63,435 nt of DNA from an uncultured Neomegalonema sp. (GTDB lineage Bacteria; Pseudomonadota; Alphaproteobacteria; Rhodobacterales; Rhodobacteraceae), in the NCBI GenBank assembly GCA_937922185.1, contig CAKZUT010000225.1, positions 1-63,435 of the forward strand, given 5' to 3'. Shown here one piece after another: positions 1-8,185 of the stretch; within the stretch, counting starts at the first letter, position 1; each line of letters begins with the position of its first letter. The notes below the pieces were generated by a model. It was not told where the DNA came from and made no database searches. It was given only the letters and a program-made list of their open reading frames with translations. The position numbers and the translations under genes are program-made.

Positions 1-1173
1 GGCAACGGACAGGGTATCCCCGGCGATGCGACGGTCATTGACTGTGGAGGGCATGTGCTGGCCCCCGGCCTCGTCGATTTCAACGCCACCATCGGCGAAC
101 CCGGTGCGCGCCACCGCGAGAGCTTCAAGTCCGGCGGGCAGGCGGCGGCGGCGGGGGGCGTGACCGCCATCGTCACCCAGCCCGATACCGATCCGCCCAT
201 CGACGACCCCGCCGTCCTCGAATTCGTCACCCGCCGCGCGCAGGAGGTCTGCGCCGTGCGCGTTTTGCCCAAGGCCACGCTGACCAAGGGGGGCGAGGGG
301 CGGGAGATGACCGAATACCGCTTCCTGCTCGATGCGGGGGCTGTGGCGTTCAGCGACGGAGAGCGCGCGGTGGCCGATCCGGTGGTCTTCCGCCGCTGTC
401 TGGAATATGCCCGCTCGGTCGATGCCCTCGTCTGCCATTTCCCGCAGGAGCCGCATTTCTCCGCGCTGGGCTGCGCGACCGAGGGCCTTTTTGCCACCCT
501 GCGCGGCCTTCCCACGGTGCCGGTCGAAGCCGAGGCGATCATGCTGACCCGCGATATCCGCATCGCGGCGCTGACCGGCGCGCGCTATCACGCAAGCTGT
601 ATCTCCACCGCCGAAAGCCTCGCCATTCTGCGCCGGGCGCGCGAGGGGGGCGTGGACGTAACCTGTTCCATCGCCGTGCCGCATCTGTCGATGAACGAAC
701 TGGATATCGCCGATTTCCGCACCTTCTCGAAAGTCTCGCCGCCCCTGCGCCACGAAGACGACCGCGAGGCGATGGAGGAGGGGGTCGCCTCGGGTCTGAT
801 TGATGCCATCGTCTCGGCCCACCGCCCGTGGGATGAGGAATCCAAGCGTCTGCCCTTCGCGCAGGCATCCGCAGGCGGCGTGGGGCTGGAGACGATGCTG
901 CCCGTCTCGCTCGGCCTCCACCACCGTGCGGGGCTGTCGCTGCCGACCCTGTTCGAGCGCCTGTCGCTGGCCCCCGCCCGCCTTGCGGGGCTGGAGGCCG
1001 GATCGCTGGCGAAGGGCGCTCTTGCCGATCTCGTCCTCTTCGACCTCAATGCCCCGTGGAAGATCGACCGCAAGGCGCTGTTGTCGAAATCAAAGAACTC
1101 CCCTTTCCACGAACGGCTTGTGCAGGGCAGGGTTCTGGGGACGTGGGTTGGCGGCAAGCGTGTCTTCGGCTGA
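1..1173 (+). CDS. Dihydroorotase-like protein, probably non-catalytic (PyrC'/PyrX type), 5'-truncated
   Basis: The frame is open from base 1, so the true start lies outside the window; 390 residues are visible. The fold is that of a class I dihydroorotase: an APGLVD strand near the start, an STAES motif, and a GLETMLP motif near the C-terminus. The metal-binding residues are lost. The usual HxH after PGLxD reads DFNATIGEPG, and the usual TDHAPH reads SAHRPWDEE. In families with this loss the protein serves as a structural partner of aspartate transcarbamoylase in pyrimidine synthesis, which I infer here; pyrB would be expected just upstream. The gene is followed by plsY and dprA, a common alphaproteobacterial order. 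An alternative is another cyclic amidohydrolase, but the GLET region argues for the PyrC line. Confidence 0.85.
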   Translation, partial: GNGQGIPGDATVIDCGGHVLAPGLVDFNATIGEPGARHRESFKSGGQAAAAGGVTAIVTQPDTDPPIDDPAVLEFVTRRAQEVCAVRVLPKATLTKGGEGREMTEYRFLLDAGAVAFSDGERAVADPVVFRRCLEYARSVDALVCHFPQEPHFSALGCATEGLFATLRGLPTVPVEAEAIMLTRDIRIAALTGARYHASCISTAESLAILRRAREGGVDVTCSIAVPHLSMNELDIADFRTFSKVSPPLRHEDDREAMEEGVASGLIDAIVSAHRPWDEESKRLPFAQASAGGVGLETMLPVSLGLHHRAGLSLPTLFERLSLAPARLAGLEAGSLAKGALADLVLFDLNAPWKIDRKALLSKSKNSPFHERLVQGRVLGTWVGGKRVFG

Positions 1174-1230
1174 AGGGACTCAGACGAGAACACCATTGAA
1201 TGCACGTCCCATAACGGGAATAGTATCTCC

Positions 1231-1824
1231 ATGACACTCCTCATCGCTCTCGCGGGCGGCTATCTCATCGGCTCGGTTCCCTTCGGCGTGTTGCTGGCGC
1301 GGGTGTTCGGGCTGGGCGATCTTCGCAAGGTCGGGTCGGGCAATATCGGCGCGACCAATGTGCTGCGGACGGGTAACAGGGCCGCTGCGGCTCTGACCCT
1401 GCTGCTCGACGCGCTCAAGGGCGCGATCCCCGTGTGGGTCGCCTGGGCCTGGGGGGCGGAGGCGGCGGCGGTCGCGGGCCTCGGCGCGGTGCTGGGGCAT
1501 TGCTTTCCGGTCTGGCTGGGTTTTCGGGGCGGCAAGGGCGTGGCGACCTTTCTCGGCGCGCTGCTGGCGCTGGACTGGCTGGCCTTTCTTGCCTTCGCTG
1601 TGGCGTGGCTCACAGTGGCATTCGTATCGAAATATTCGTCGCTGGCCGCGCTGGTCGCCAGTCTTGTTGCCCTTGCCGTGACGCTGCTCACCGGTACATG
1701 GCCCCTGCTTGCCGCGCTGACGCTGATCGCCCTCGTCGCTCTCGTTTTCCAGCGCCACCACCAGAATATCGCCCGCTTGCGCGCGGGGACGGAAAGCCGG
1801 ATTTCCTTCGGCTCTAAGACGTGA
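1231..1824 (+). CDS. plsY: Glycerol-3-phosphate acyltransferase PlsY
   Basis: This 197-residue polytopic inner-membrane protein transfers an acyl group from acyl-phosphate to glycerol-3-phosphate, the first step of phospholipid synthesis. It carries the family signatures near the N-terminus (GYLIGSVPFG, then GSGNIGATNVLR) and a GGKGVAT loop near residue 110. The length is normal for the family. It lies 57 bp downstream of the dihydroorotase-like gene and 58 bp upstream of dprA on the same strand, so the three may be co-transcribed. The ribosome binding site before the ATG is weak. Confidence 0.96.
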   Translation: MTLLIALAGGYLIGSVPFGVLLARVFGLGDLRKVGSGNIGATNVLRTGNRAAAALTLLLDALKGAIPVWVAWAWGAEAAAVAGLGAVLGHCFPVWLGFRGGKGVATFLGALLALDWLAFLAFAVAWLTVAFVSKYSSLAALVASLVALAVTLLTGTWPLLAALTLIALVALVFQRHHQNIARLRAGTESRISFGSKT

Positions 1825-1882
1825 TGCTTCCGACCCGCATCTCGCCCGGTGATGCGGCAGATCATGGAAAAAGGTCGGCCCC

Positions 1883-3004
1883 ATGACCGCTTTCCCCGCG
1901 AACCGTGCCCCCACTGACGAGGCGGGTGAGCGGGACTGGTTGCGGCTTGCCCGCTCCGAACGGGTCGGCCCTGTCACCTTCGCGGAACTGTTGCGCCGCT
2001 ATCCCGATGCGGCCTCTGCCCTCGACGCCCTGCCCGATCTTGCCGCCAGAGGCGGTGCGAAGCGCAGCCTGCGCCTTGCCGATGCGGATAAGGTCGCACA
2101 GGAATATGATGCCGCGCAGCGGGCCGGGGCGAGGATGCTGGCCCTTGGCGGCCCGGATTATCCGCTCAACCTGGCCCTCGTGGAGGCCGCGCCGCCCCTG
2201 CTCTGGTGCCTGGGTGATCCGGCCATGGCCCGCCCCGAGACCGTGGCTATCGTCGGCGCGCGCAATGCCTCGGCGCTGGCTCTGAAATTCACCGAAACGC
2301 TGGCCCGCGACCTCGGTGCGGCGGGGTATGCGGTTGCTTCCGGCCTTGCGCGGGGCATTGATGCCGCCGCCCATCGCGGCGCGCTGGCCGGTGGCACAAT
2401 CGCTGTTCTCGCGGGCGGGGTGGATAGCCTCTGGCCCCCGCAGAATGCCGATCTCTACGATGCGATCCGCACAGAAGGGGCAATCCTGTCCGAGCGGCCC
2501 ATGGGCTATCAGGGCCGCGCGCAGGACTTCCCGCGCCGCAATCGTCTCGTGTCGGGGCTGGCGAGGGGGATCGTGGTGGCCGAAGGGGCCGAGCGTTCCG
2601 GCTCGCTCATCACCGCGCGCTATGCGGGCGAGCAGGGGCGCGATGTCATGGCCGTCCCCGGATCGCCGCTCGACCCGCGCGCAGGTGGATGCAACCTGCT
2701 GATCCGGGAGGGGGCGACGCTGGTGCGCCATGCGGCGGATGTGCTCGAAGCCCTCTCCCGTCTGCCCGATGCCCCGCAATTGCTGGAAACGGCGGATGAC
2801 CTGTGGGATGCGCCCATGACGCGCGAGGATGCGAAGCTGCGCGATACGGTGCTGGAGCTTCTTGGTCCCCATCCCGTCGAGATAGATGAGCTTATCCGTC
2901 GCTCCGGCGCGTCATCGGGGTTCGTGTCGCTGGTGCTGCTGGAGCTGGACCTCGCAGGACGTCTTCATCGCGAACCGGGGGGGCGCGTGGCGCTGTCCAC
3001 GTAA
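1883..3004 (+). CDS. dprA: DNA processing protein DprA
   Basis: DprA (Smf) loads RecA on incoming single-stranded DNA during transformation and is kept in many bacteria without known competence. The 373-residue protein has an N-terminal SAM-like helical region, a Rossmann-like core with the signatures VAIVGARNAS, SGLARGIDAAAHRGAL and GGVDSLWPPQN, an FPRRNRLVSGL motif, and a C-terminal winged-helix-like region. The start is an ATG preceded by AAGGTCGG. In many relatives topA follows; here a palindromic repeat and an oppositely oriented amidinotransferase gene follow instead. Confidence 0.95.
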   Translation: MTAFPANRAPTDEAGERDWLRLARSERVGPVTFAELLRRYPDAASALDALPDLAARGGAKRSLRLADADKVAQEYDAAQRAGARMLALGGPDYPLNLALVEAAPPLLWCLGDPAMARPETVAIVGARNASALALKFTETLARDLGAAGYAVASGLARGIDAAAHRGALAGGTIAVLAGGVDSLWPPQNADLYDAIRTEGAILSERPMGYQGRAQDFPRRNRLVSGLARGIVVAEGAERSGSLITARYAGEQGRDVMAVPGSPLDPRAGGCNLLIREGATLVRHAADVLEALSRLPDAPQLLETADDLWDAPMTREDAKLRDTVLELLGPHPVEIDELIRRSGASSGFVSLVLLELDLAGRLHREPGGRVALST

Positions 3005-3070
3005 TGTCATTCCCGCGAACGCGGGAATCTCTCTCAATTCAGCGAGATGCCCGTTTTCACGGGCATGACA
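3005..3070. repeat. REP-like element made of two inverted palindromic units
   Basis: Immediately after the dprA stop codon lie two short palindromes in opposite orientation. The first is TGTCATTCCCG, a short loop and CGGGAATCTC; the second is GAGATGCCCG, a loop, then CGGGCATGACA. Together they form a 66-bp near-perfect inverted repeat. The form matches extragenic palindromic repeats that are scattered in proteobacterial genomes, and the position between convergent genes is typical. It could also act as a bidirectional 3'-end stabiliser. There is no poly-T tract, so I do not call it a terminator. Confidence 0.7.
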
Positions 3071-3076
3071 ACGCCC

Positions 3077-4198
3077 TCACATCTTCGGGAAATAATCCTC
3101 GCATTCGCCGTCGCGATACACATCCGCCGTGCAGCAATGCAGCCCCCCGCCGAACGCATACGCATCGCGCAGGTCCACGGGCACGACCTCGACCCCCAGC
3201 TTGTCGAGCTGGTCGGCCTGATAGACTTCCGACGCCTCGACGCAGACGGTCTTGGGGTCCAGCACCAGCACGTTCATCGACAGCCATGTGGACGAATAGC
3301 ATAGCGGTGGCGGGGCGTTATGGGCGGGCTGGGCCGCATCGACGATCTCCCAGCCATTGCGCTCGAACATCGCCCGCTGTTCCTTTGGCAGGCGGCGCTG
3401 CGGGTTATTCATGATGAGGCCGGGGCGGATCGGCGTAAAGGTCGCGTCGATATGGATCGGGTACGGATCGCCGGGGAAGTTGACGGTGTGAACGCGGTGA
3501 TCCGGGAAGTGCCGCTGCAACCAGTCGATGCCCTTGAGGTTCGTCGTGAAGCCGTGCTGCACCACCAGATCACGTCCGAAACGCAGAACATCGGCGGCGT
3601 CGAACAGCGGTTCTTCCTCGGTGGTCACGAAATGTCTGGCGGCGGCCCATTCCAGACGTTTGGCCTCGCCGATCTTGTCGCTGAGATAATCGGGGTGGTA
3701 ATCGGCATCGGTCAGGCGCGGTTTCGGAGCTGCCTCATGCCGCATCTTCGGGTCTTCGTTGTAATATTGCTGAATCAGGTCGCGGTAGCAGAGGTATTCA
3801 AACCAGCGACAGCGATAGCTCATCGTCGCTTCCAGAATTTCACGCCCGACCGTCAGCAGCACGTCACGCGGCGGCATACAGCCGAAACTCGACTCGGTGC
3901 GCCAGTCCGGTGTCTCGGCGGGTTTGGAGAAATCGAACGGTGTGGGCCGGTCCACACGCACCCCGCGCTTCTCCAGCATCGCGGAAAAGCCGTCCAGCAA
4001 CTCGTTGGCGCGGTCGATGGTCTCCTGCGGACGCCGACCCCATTGCCCGCGCATGTCCGAATCCTCCGGCACTTTGGCGTCGAGCGCGGGTTCGGGCGGT
4101 GGGATATGGCAATCATCCGCACGGCCCACGATGACGTGCCGCAGCGTATCCCACTCGTTCCAGCTTTTGACTTCGGTGACGTCCGGTGACCAGCCCAT
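3077..4198 (-). CDS. Glycine amidinotransferase-like protein
   Basis: The 373-residue product belongs to the pentein-fold amidinotransferases, which move the amidino group of arginine to an acceptor amine such as glycine. The catalytic triad can be placed: an Asp in LFDAADVLRFG (about 200-203), His249 in PYPIHIDATF, and Cys355 in FGGGLHCC near the C-terminus. The start at 4198 is preferred over one 9 codons upstream because GAGGGAG lies 6 bases before it. The gene stands alone. Likely products are guanidinoacetate or another guanidino compound; the acceptor cannot be told from sequence. Bacterial members are patchily distributed, so transfer is possible. Confidence 0.85.
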   Translation of the reverse strand: MGWSPDVTEVKSWNEWDTLRHVIVGRADDCHIPPPEPALDAKVPEDSDMRGQWGRRPQETIDRANELLDGFSAMLEKRGVRVDRPTPFDFSKPAETPDWRTESSFGCMPPRDVLLTVGREILEATMSYRCRWFEYLCYRDLIQQYYNEDPKMRHEAAPKPRLTDADYHPDYLSDKIGEAKRLEWAAARHFVTTEEEPLFDAADVLRFGRDLVVQHGFTTNLKGIDWLQRHFPDHRVHTVNFPGDPYPIHIDATFTPIRPGLIMNNPQRRLPKEQRAMFERNGWEIVDAAQPAHNAPPPLCYSSTWLSMNVLVLDPKTVCVEASEVYQADQLDKLGVEVVPVDLRDAYAFGGGLHCCTADVYRDGECEDYFPKM

Positions 4199-4289
4199 GC
4201 GATGCTCCCTCGTTTCACGCCGCATACCCGCTTTTCCGGTCAGGCGACAAGCCCTGAACGGACCCTTCTGTTAACCGAAAACGACGCCT

Positions 4290-4450
4290 GATAAGCCATG
4301 AGTGTGATTGGTGTCACAGACATGGGCTTCTTTCCGGGACACTCTGAACCTGTCGGGTGTCATCACCGGCGTTCACCACCGCATGGGGGATTGCCCTGTG
4401 CTTCTTGTTCCCTCCCCACCTGAAGCGGCTGCATTGCAGCCGCTTTTTTT
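4290..4450 (+). ncRNA. Putative small RNA ending in an orphan Rho-independent terminator
   Basis: A strong plus-strand terminator sits at 4423-4450 although both flanking genes are on the minus strand and no recognisable gene precedes it on the plus strand. The sequence just before the terminator contains TTCCCTCCCCACC, a C-rich stretch of the anti-Shine-Dalgarno type seen in several alphaproteobacterial sRNAs, and GCATGGGGGA upstream could pair with it. The 5' end is not defined; I give an approximate start. A 41-codon ORF (4298-4423, starting MSVIGV) ends exactly at the terminator stem, so a small mRNA is the main alternative. No homology is claimed. Confidence 0.45.
4423..4450 (+). terminator. 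Rho-independent terminator
   Basis: A perfect 10-bp stem, AAGCGGCTGC / GCAGCCGCTT with a 3-base loop, is followed by an uninterrupted T run. On the opposite strand the stem is followed by CAGG rather than T, so it works only for plus-strand transcription. No plus-strand gene lies between 4199 and 4423. Confidence 0.85.
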
Positions 4451-4472
4451 GTGCGAGGATATGCGGGGCAAT

Positions 4473-5093
4473 TCAGGCCTCGCGGTCGCCGTCATCCCGG
4501 CGCACGGTCTTCCATCCGGTGACCATGGCGGTCACGAGATCCTCGTGTTTCCATATCCGGTAGAACAGGATCGCGGCCAGATGCAATGCGATCAGGGCCA
4601 TGACGACCCGTGAGGACCAGTGATGAAGGGCCGTCATCGTCAGAACGGTCGCGGAATCGAGATATCCGGCCAGCGGCCCCTGCGAGAACAGCCCGTCATC
4701 TTCAGAGCACAGTCCGGTCACGACCTGAACCGAGAGCGCCACGAGCATGGCGAGGACCGAGAGCGCCCCGACAGGGTTATGCCCTGCAACTGCGCTGGGC
4801 CGACGCCTGAACATCCCGCCGATATAGCCGAGCAGCGCACCGGGCGAGGGGAGCAGGGTGCTCAGCCGCGCATGGGCGGGGCCGATCACCCCCCATATCA
4901 GGCGGAAGACCAGCAATCCGCCGGTCGCGTATCCGAAATAGAAATGAAGCTGGATCGTCGAGAAGTCGCGGAACTCACCGAGATACAATCCCGTCAGCAC
5001 CGTGCCGACCAGCGCCCAGTGAAACAGGCGGGTCGGCACGTCCCATACCATCCGGCGAACCGTGGCAGGCTCCGTGCCGGGATCGTCTGCCAA
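4473..5093 (-). CDS. Cytochrome b561 family protein
   Basis: A 206-residue di-heme type membrane cytochrome with four predicted helices. It starts with the family signature VWDVPTRLFHWALV, where the His is a heme ligand; further candidate ligands are in LHFYFGY and in the last helix, ALIALHLAAILFYR. Such proteins pass electrons between the quinone pool and a periplasmic partner. It begins 2 bp after the stop of the cytochrome c' gene, so the two are surely one transcript and probably one electron-transfer pair. Confidence 0.9.
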   Translation of the reverse strand: MADDPGTEPATVRRMVWDVPTRLFHWALVGTVLTGLYLGEFRDFSTIQLHFYFGYATGGLLVFRLIWGVIGPAHARLSTLLPSPGALLGYIGGMFRRRPSAVAGHNPVGALSVLAMLVALSVQVVTGLCSEDDGLFSQGPLAGYLDSATVLTMTALHHWSSRVVMALIALHLAAILFYRIWKHEDLVTAMVTGWKTVRRDDGDREA

Positions 5094-5095
5094 GG

Positions 5096-5560
5096 TCAGA
5101 AATCCCTGGCGCGATAGGTTTCATGGCATCCTTTGCAGGAGGCCCCGAGCGCGCCGATATCCGCGCGCAGGGCATCCGGCCCGTTTCCGGCATTCGCGGC
5201 CAGTGTTTCGGCGGCCTTTACGAAGGCTGCCTGCTTTTCCATGATCGCGGGGAAGGTTTCCCATGCGACGGGCAAAGCCCGTGTCTTGCCGGGCATCGAC
5301 GCCTTGTCCGAACCCTCCGGCCACATTGATCCGGTATCGAGATTGGCCAGCGCGCTCAGGTTTTTGGCATGGGTGGTGGCCCCGGCTGCGTCGTAGGGAA
5401 TATCCCCTTTTACCATGCCGAACAGCATTCCGGCATTGTGCTTGACCATCCGGTAGTAGCCCTGCCGCGCCTCGATGGCGTCTTCGCGAGCATCGGCCAT
5501 GGCGAGGACCGGAACCGAGGTGGCCAGTGCGGCGAGCAGCATGAGGGAACGGACACGCAT
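5096..5560 (-). CDS. Cytochrome c' (c-prime)
   Basis: A 154-residue periplasmic four-helix-bundle heme protein. A signal peptide (MRVRSLMLLAALATSVPVLA) is followed by a helical body, and the single heme site CKGCH is near the C-terminus, the class II cytochrome c layout. The family binds NO and CO and protects against nitric oxide. The start at 5560 is chosen because AAGGAG lies 7 bases upstream and it gives a clean signal peptide. A GGACGGC/GCCGTCC stem (5580-5598) lies in the leader. It is followed after 2 bp by cytochrome b561. Confidence 0.92.
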   Translation of the reverse strand: MRVRSLMLLAALATSVPVLAMADAREDAIEARQGYYRMVKHNAGMLFGMVKGDIPYDAAGATTHAKNLSALANLDTGSMWPEGSDKASMPGKTRALPVAWETFPAIMEKQAAFVKAAETLAANAGNGPDALRADIGALGASCKGCHETYRARDF

Positions 5561-5668
5561 TCTCAATCTCCTTGTCGGAGGACGGCACAAAGCCGTCCCT
5601 GCCTTGCAAGTACACCGCAAGATCAAACGAAAGACAATGCCTTTCGGGGGCCTGTTCCTGAAGGAAGA

Positions 5669-6373
5669 TCAGGTCTCGGGAGTGTCGCGTTCGGTCACGG
5701 AACGATGAATTCCCACCAGCAGGAAATACCCGGTCGCCAGAGCGATGACGAGCTTTGCGGCCCCCGCAGGCTCCGGTGCGGTCGCCACTGCCGCGATCAG
5801 GGCGAGGCTGCCCAGAGCGGCAACCGCGAGATTGGTACGCCGCAGCCGCTCGACCCGGAAGGGATGCACGAATTTCAGCGGCAGGAACGTGGCCAGCGAC
5901 AGCGCGAAGATGATCATCAGCGCGAGTGCGGGGGTCGGCTCGAAGACATAGAAGCCGAAGACCACGAGGTTCCAGAGCGCCGGAAATCCCCGGAAATAGT
6001 TGTCATGGGTCTTATGGCGCAGGTCTGAGAAATGGTACTGCGAGGACATCAGGATGGCGATAGCCGCCGGAGTGCCCCAGCCTTCGGGCACCAGCCCGAA
6101 CCACCAGATGTAATAGGCGGGAATAATGACATAGGTGAAGTAATCGACAATATTGTCGATGGTCGCCCCGTCCACGTCGGGCAGGTGTTCCGTCACCTTG
6201 AACTTGCGGGCCAGCGAGCCGTCCACTCCGTCGATGATGAGGGCGACGATCAGCCACCAGATCGCATCGCGCGGGTTGCTGTTGGTGATGTTCAGCAGCG
6301 CCATGAATCCGCAGACGGCACCGCTCATCGTGAAGACGTGAACGCACCATGCGCGAAGTTTGTCTCTGCTCAT
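5669..6373 (-). CDS. pcs: Phosphatidylcholine synthase (CDP-diacylglycerol-choline O-phosphatidyltransferase)
   Basis: The 234-residue membrane enzyme makes phosphatidylcholine in one step from CDP-diacylglycerol and choline. It carries a CDP-alcohol phosphotransferase motif, DGVDGSLAR, then DVDGATIDNIVD, in the variant spacing known for bacterial Pcs. About eight hydrophobic segments follow. I use the ATG at 6373 (MSRDKLRAW), with AAGGG 8 bases upstream, rather than the longer frame. It needs exogenous choline, which fits with the methylated-amine uptake cluster at the end of the window. Confidence 0.9.
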   Translation of the reverse strand: MSRDKLRAWCVHVFTMSGAVCGFMALLNITNSNPRDAIWWLIVALIIDGVDGSLARKFKVTEHLPDVDGATIDNIVDYFTYVIIPAYYIWWFGLVPEGWGTPAAIAILMSSQYHFSDLRHKTHDNYFRGFPALWNLVVFGFYVFEPTPALALMIIFALSLATFLPLKFVHPFRVERLRRTNLAVAALGSLALIAAVATAPEPAGAAKLVIALATGYFLLVGIHRSVTERDTPET

Positions 6374-6427
6374 CGCAACAACCCTTTTCGCCGGAACCGA
6401 ATACACATCATAGGGTCAGAAAGCGTG

Positions 6428-7576
6428 TCATGCCAGCGTCTTCCACGATTCGGCAAAGTAGCCGTCGATGACGCGCCGGTATATCCGCTCCAGCATCCTG
6501 ATATCCTGCACGGCCACATGCTCGTCCGTCTTGTGCATCGATTGGCCCACGACCCCGAATTCCAGCACCGGCGCGATGCTTCGGATGAAGCGCGCATCCG
6601 AGGTTCCGCCCGAGGTGGAGAGGACCGGCTCGATCCCGGTTTCCGCCGCGACCGCTTGCTGAACAAGCGCGGTGAAACCGTCAGGTTCCGTGACGAAGCT
6701 TTCCCCGCTGACCTTCACCTCCATGGCGATGTCCACGCCTTCGACCTGCGCCTCGCGGGCCATGTCCCGGATCGTCTCCGTCAGCGAATCGCCGGAATGG
6801 GCGTCATTGAAGCGGATGTTCACGGTCGCTGTGGCGGCACCGGGGATCACGTTATTGGCCGGGTTGCCTGTATCGACGGTGACGATGGAGAGCGTTGAGG
6901 GATCGAATTGTCGCGTCCCCCCGTCCAGCCGCCACTGCGCCATCCGGTCGAGAAGGGCGATGAGCGGCGGCAGGGGGTTGCGCGCGCGGTGAGGATAGGC
7001 CGCATGGCCCTGCGTGCCTGTGGCGGTCAGATAGACGGTCATCGATCCGCGCCGCCCGATCTTCATCATCTCGCCCATGCGCTCGGGGCAGGTCGGTTCG
7101 CCGACGATACAGTGATCCAGTGTCTGGCCCCGTTCCTTCATCCAGTCGAGAATCGCGACCGTGCCGTCCACCCCCGGCCCCTCCTCATCGCCGGTAATCA
7201 GGATCGCGAGAGAGCCGCCGGATGCGTGATTGTCCCGCACATGACCGAGGGCCGCGCAGACAAACGCCGCGACACCCGATTTCATGTCGCAGGCCCCGCG
7301 CCCCCACAGCTTGCCGTCCGAGATCGTGCCGCCGAACGGCTCGACCGTCCAGCCGTCCCCCACCGGCACCACATCCGTATGGCCGTTGAAGCCCAGTACC
7401 GGCCCCGTGGTGCCATAGCGTGCATGGAGGTTATCCACGCCGTTGCGGGGGATGCGCGTACAGGTGAACCCGGCATCGCCGAGCAGGTTTTCCAGCAGGT
7501 CCAGCGCCCCGGCCTCATCGGGCGTGACGGAAGGACAGCGAACAAGGTCGGCGGTCAGGGAAACGGGGTCGGTCAC
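6428..7576 (-). CDS. dapE: Succinyl-diaminopimelate desuccinylase
   Basis: DapE hydrolyses N-succinyl-LL-diaminopimelate in lysine and peptidoglycan synthesis. The 382-residue M20-family dizinc peptidase shows the metal motif GHTDVVPVGD, GRGACDMKSG, the catalytic acid region DEEGPGVDGT, and a C-terminal QSMHKTDEHV motif with the last metal His. Between these lies the lid domain. Length is normal (about 375-385). A gap of 44 bp separates it from the DUF805 gene upstream, so co-transcription is possible. Confidence 0.95.
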   Translation of the reverse strand: MTDPVSLTADLVRCPSVTPDEAGALDLLENLLGDAGFTCTRIPRNGVDNLHARYGTTGPVLGFNGHTDVVPVGDGWTVEPFGGTISDGKLWGRGACDMKSGVAAFVCAALGHVRDNHASGGSLAILITGDEEGPGVDGTVAILDWMKERGQTLDHCIVGEPTCPERMGEMMKIGRRGSMTVYLTATGTQGHAAYPHRARNPLPPLIALLDRMAQWRLDGGTRQFDPSTLSIVTVDTGNPANNVIPGAATATVNIRFNDAHSGDSLTETIRDMAREAQVEGVDIAMEVKVSGESFVTEPDGFTALVQQAVAAETGIEPVLSTSGGTSDARFIRSIAPVLEFGVVGQSMHKTDEHVAVQDIRMLERIYRRVIDGYFAESWKTLA

Positions 7577-7620
7577 GGGCAGCTCCTGTCAGGGACGCGC
7601 AGGCATAGCCCGGCCCCTGC

Positions 7621-8010
7621 TCAGGCTGCAAGCGGGTCCGGCCCGTAGACATTCTCGCCCTGATTGCCCCGCATGAAGGACAGCAGGATCGAGAGCACAA
7701 GCACCGCAGGCACCGCGACGAACTCCACCGGCACGATGCAGGGTGTCAGCCACAATGCGCTCCAGCCCAGATCATGCATCCGGCGAATGGATGATGCCAC
7801 CGCCATCCAGAGGCCCATTGACAGCAGGATCAGGGCGAAAAAGGCCGACATGCCGAGCGGCATCAACTCCACGCCGTTCGCCAGACTCATGGCCCAGGGA
7901 AAGATCAGCATTGTGGCCCCGAAGCTGACAAGCATCATCGACAGCAACGTGATCCGCGCATATCGCGCGCGCCCCATGCGGCCATCAATGACGAGCAGAT
8001 CGGTCAGCAT
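7621..8010 (-). CDS. DUF805 family membrane protein
   Basis: A 129-residue membrane protein with the DUF805 pattern: an N-terminal GRMGRARYARITL segment, four hydrophobic stretches, and the SSIRRMHDLGWS motif in the middle. The C-terminus ends in a GENVYGPDP motif typical of the family. Its function is unknown. The start at 8010 is chosen because the longer frame adds 45 residues unlike the family and because CAGGGA precedes the ATG. It lies 44 bp upstream of dapE. Confidence 0.88.
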   Translation of the reverse strand: MLTDLLVIDGRMGRARYARITLLSMMLVSFGATMLIFPWAMSLANGVELMPLGMSAFFALILLSMGLWMAVASSIRRMHDLGWSALWLTPCIVPVEFVAVPAVLVLSILLSFMRGNQGENVYGPDPLAA

Positions 8011-8100
8011 TGCCGTATTCCCTGAAAATCCGGTTGCAATGATGTACCGTGGAAATCTCAAGGTTGGTTTAACCGGGCTGACAACGCTATCGGCGGAATG

Positions 8101-8130
8101 AAAAAAGCCTCCGCATCGGAATGCGGAGGC
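8101..8130 (-). terminator. Rho-independent terminator of the BAX-inhibitor-like gene
   Basis: On the minus strand a GC-rich 10-11-bp stem, GCCTCCGCAT / ATGCGGAGGC with a tight loop, is followed by six T. It lies about 55 bases after the stop of the gene at 8186-8926 and before the DUF805 gene. Confidence 0.88.
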
Positions 8131-8185
8131 CGGTTTCGATGTCATGTCCCTTATGCGGGACAGACAAAACCCTTCGGGCGGGTGA

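Noticed and set aside
8101-8130. Repeat element near the BAX-inhibitor-like gene
   Set aside because: The palindrome is followed by six T on the minus strand at the right distance, so it is a terminator.
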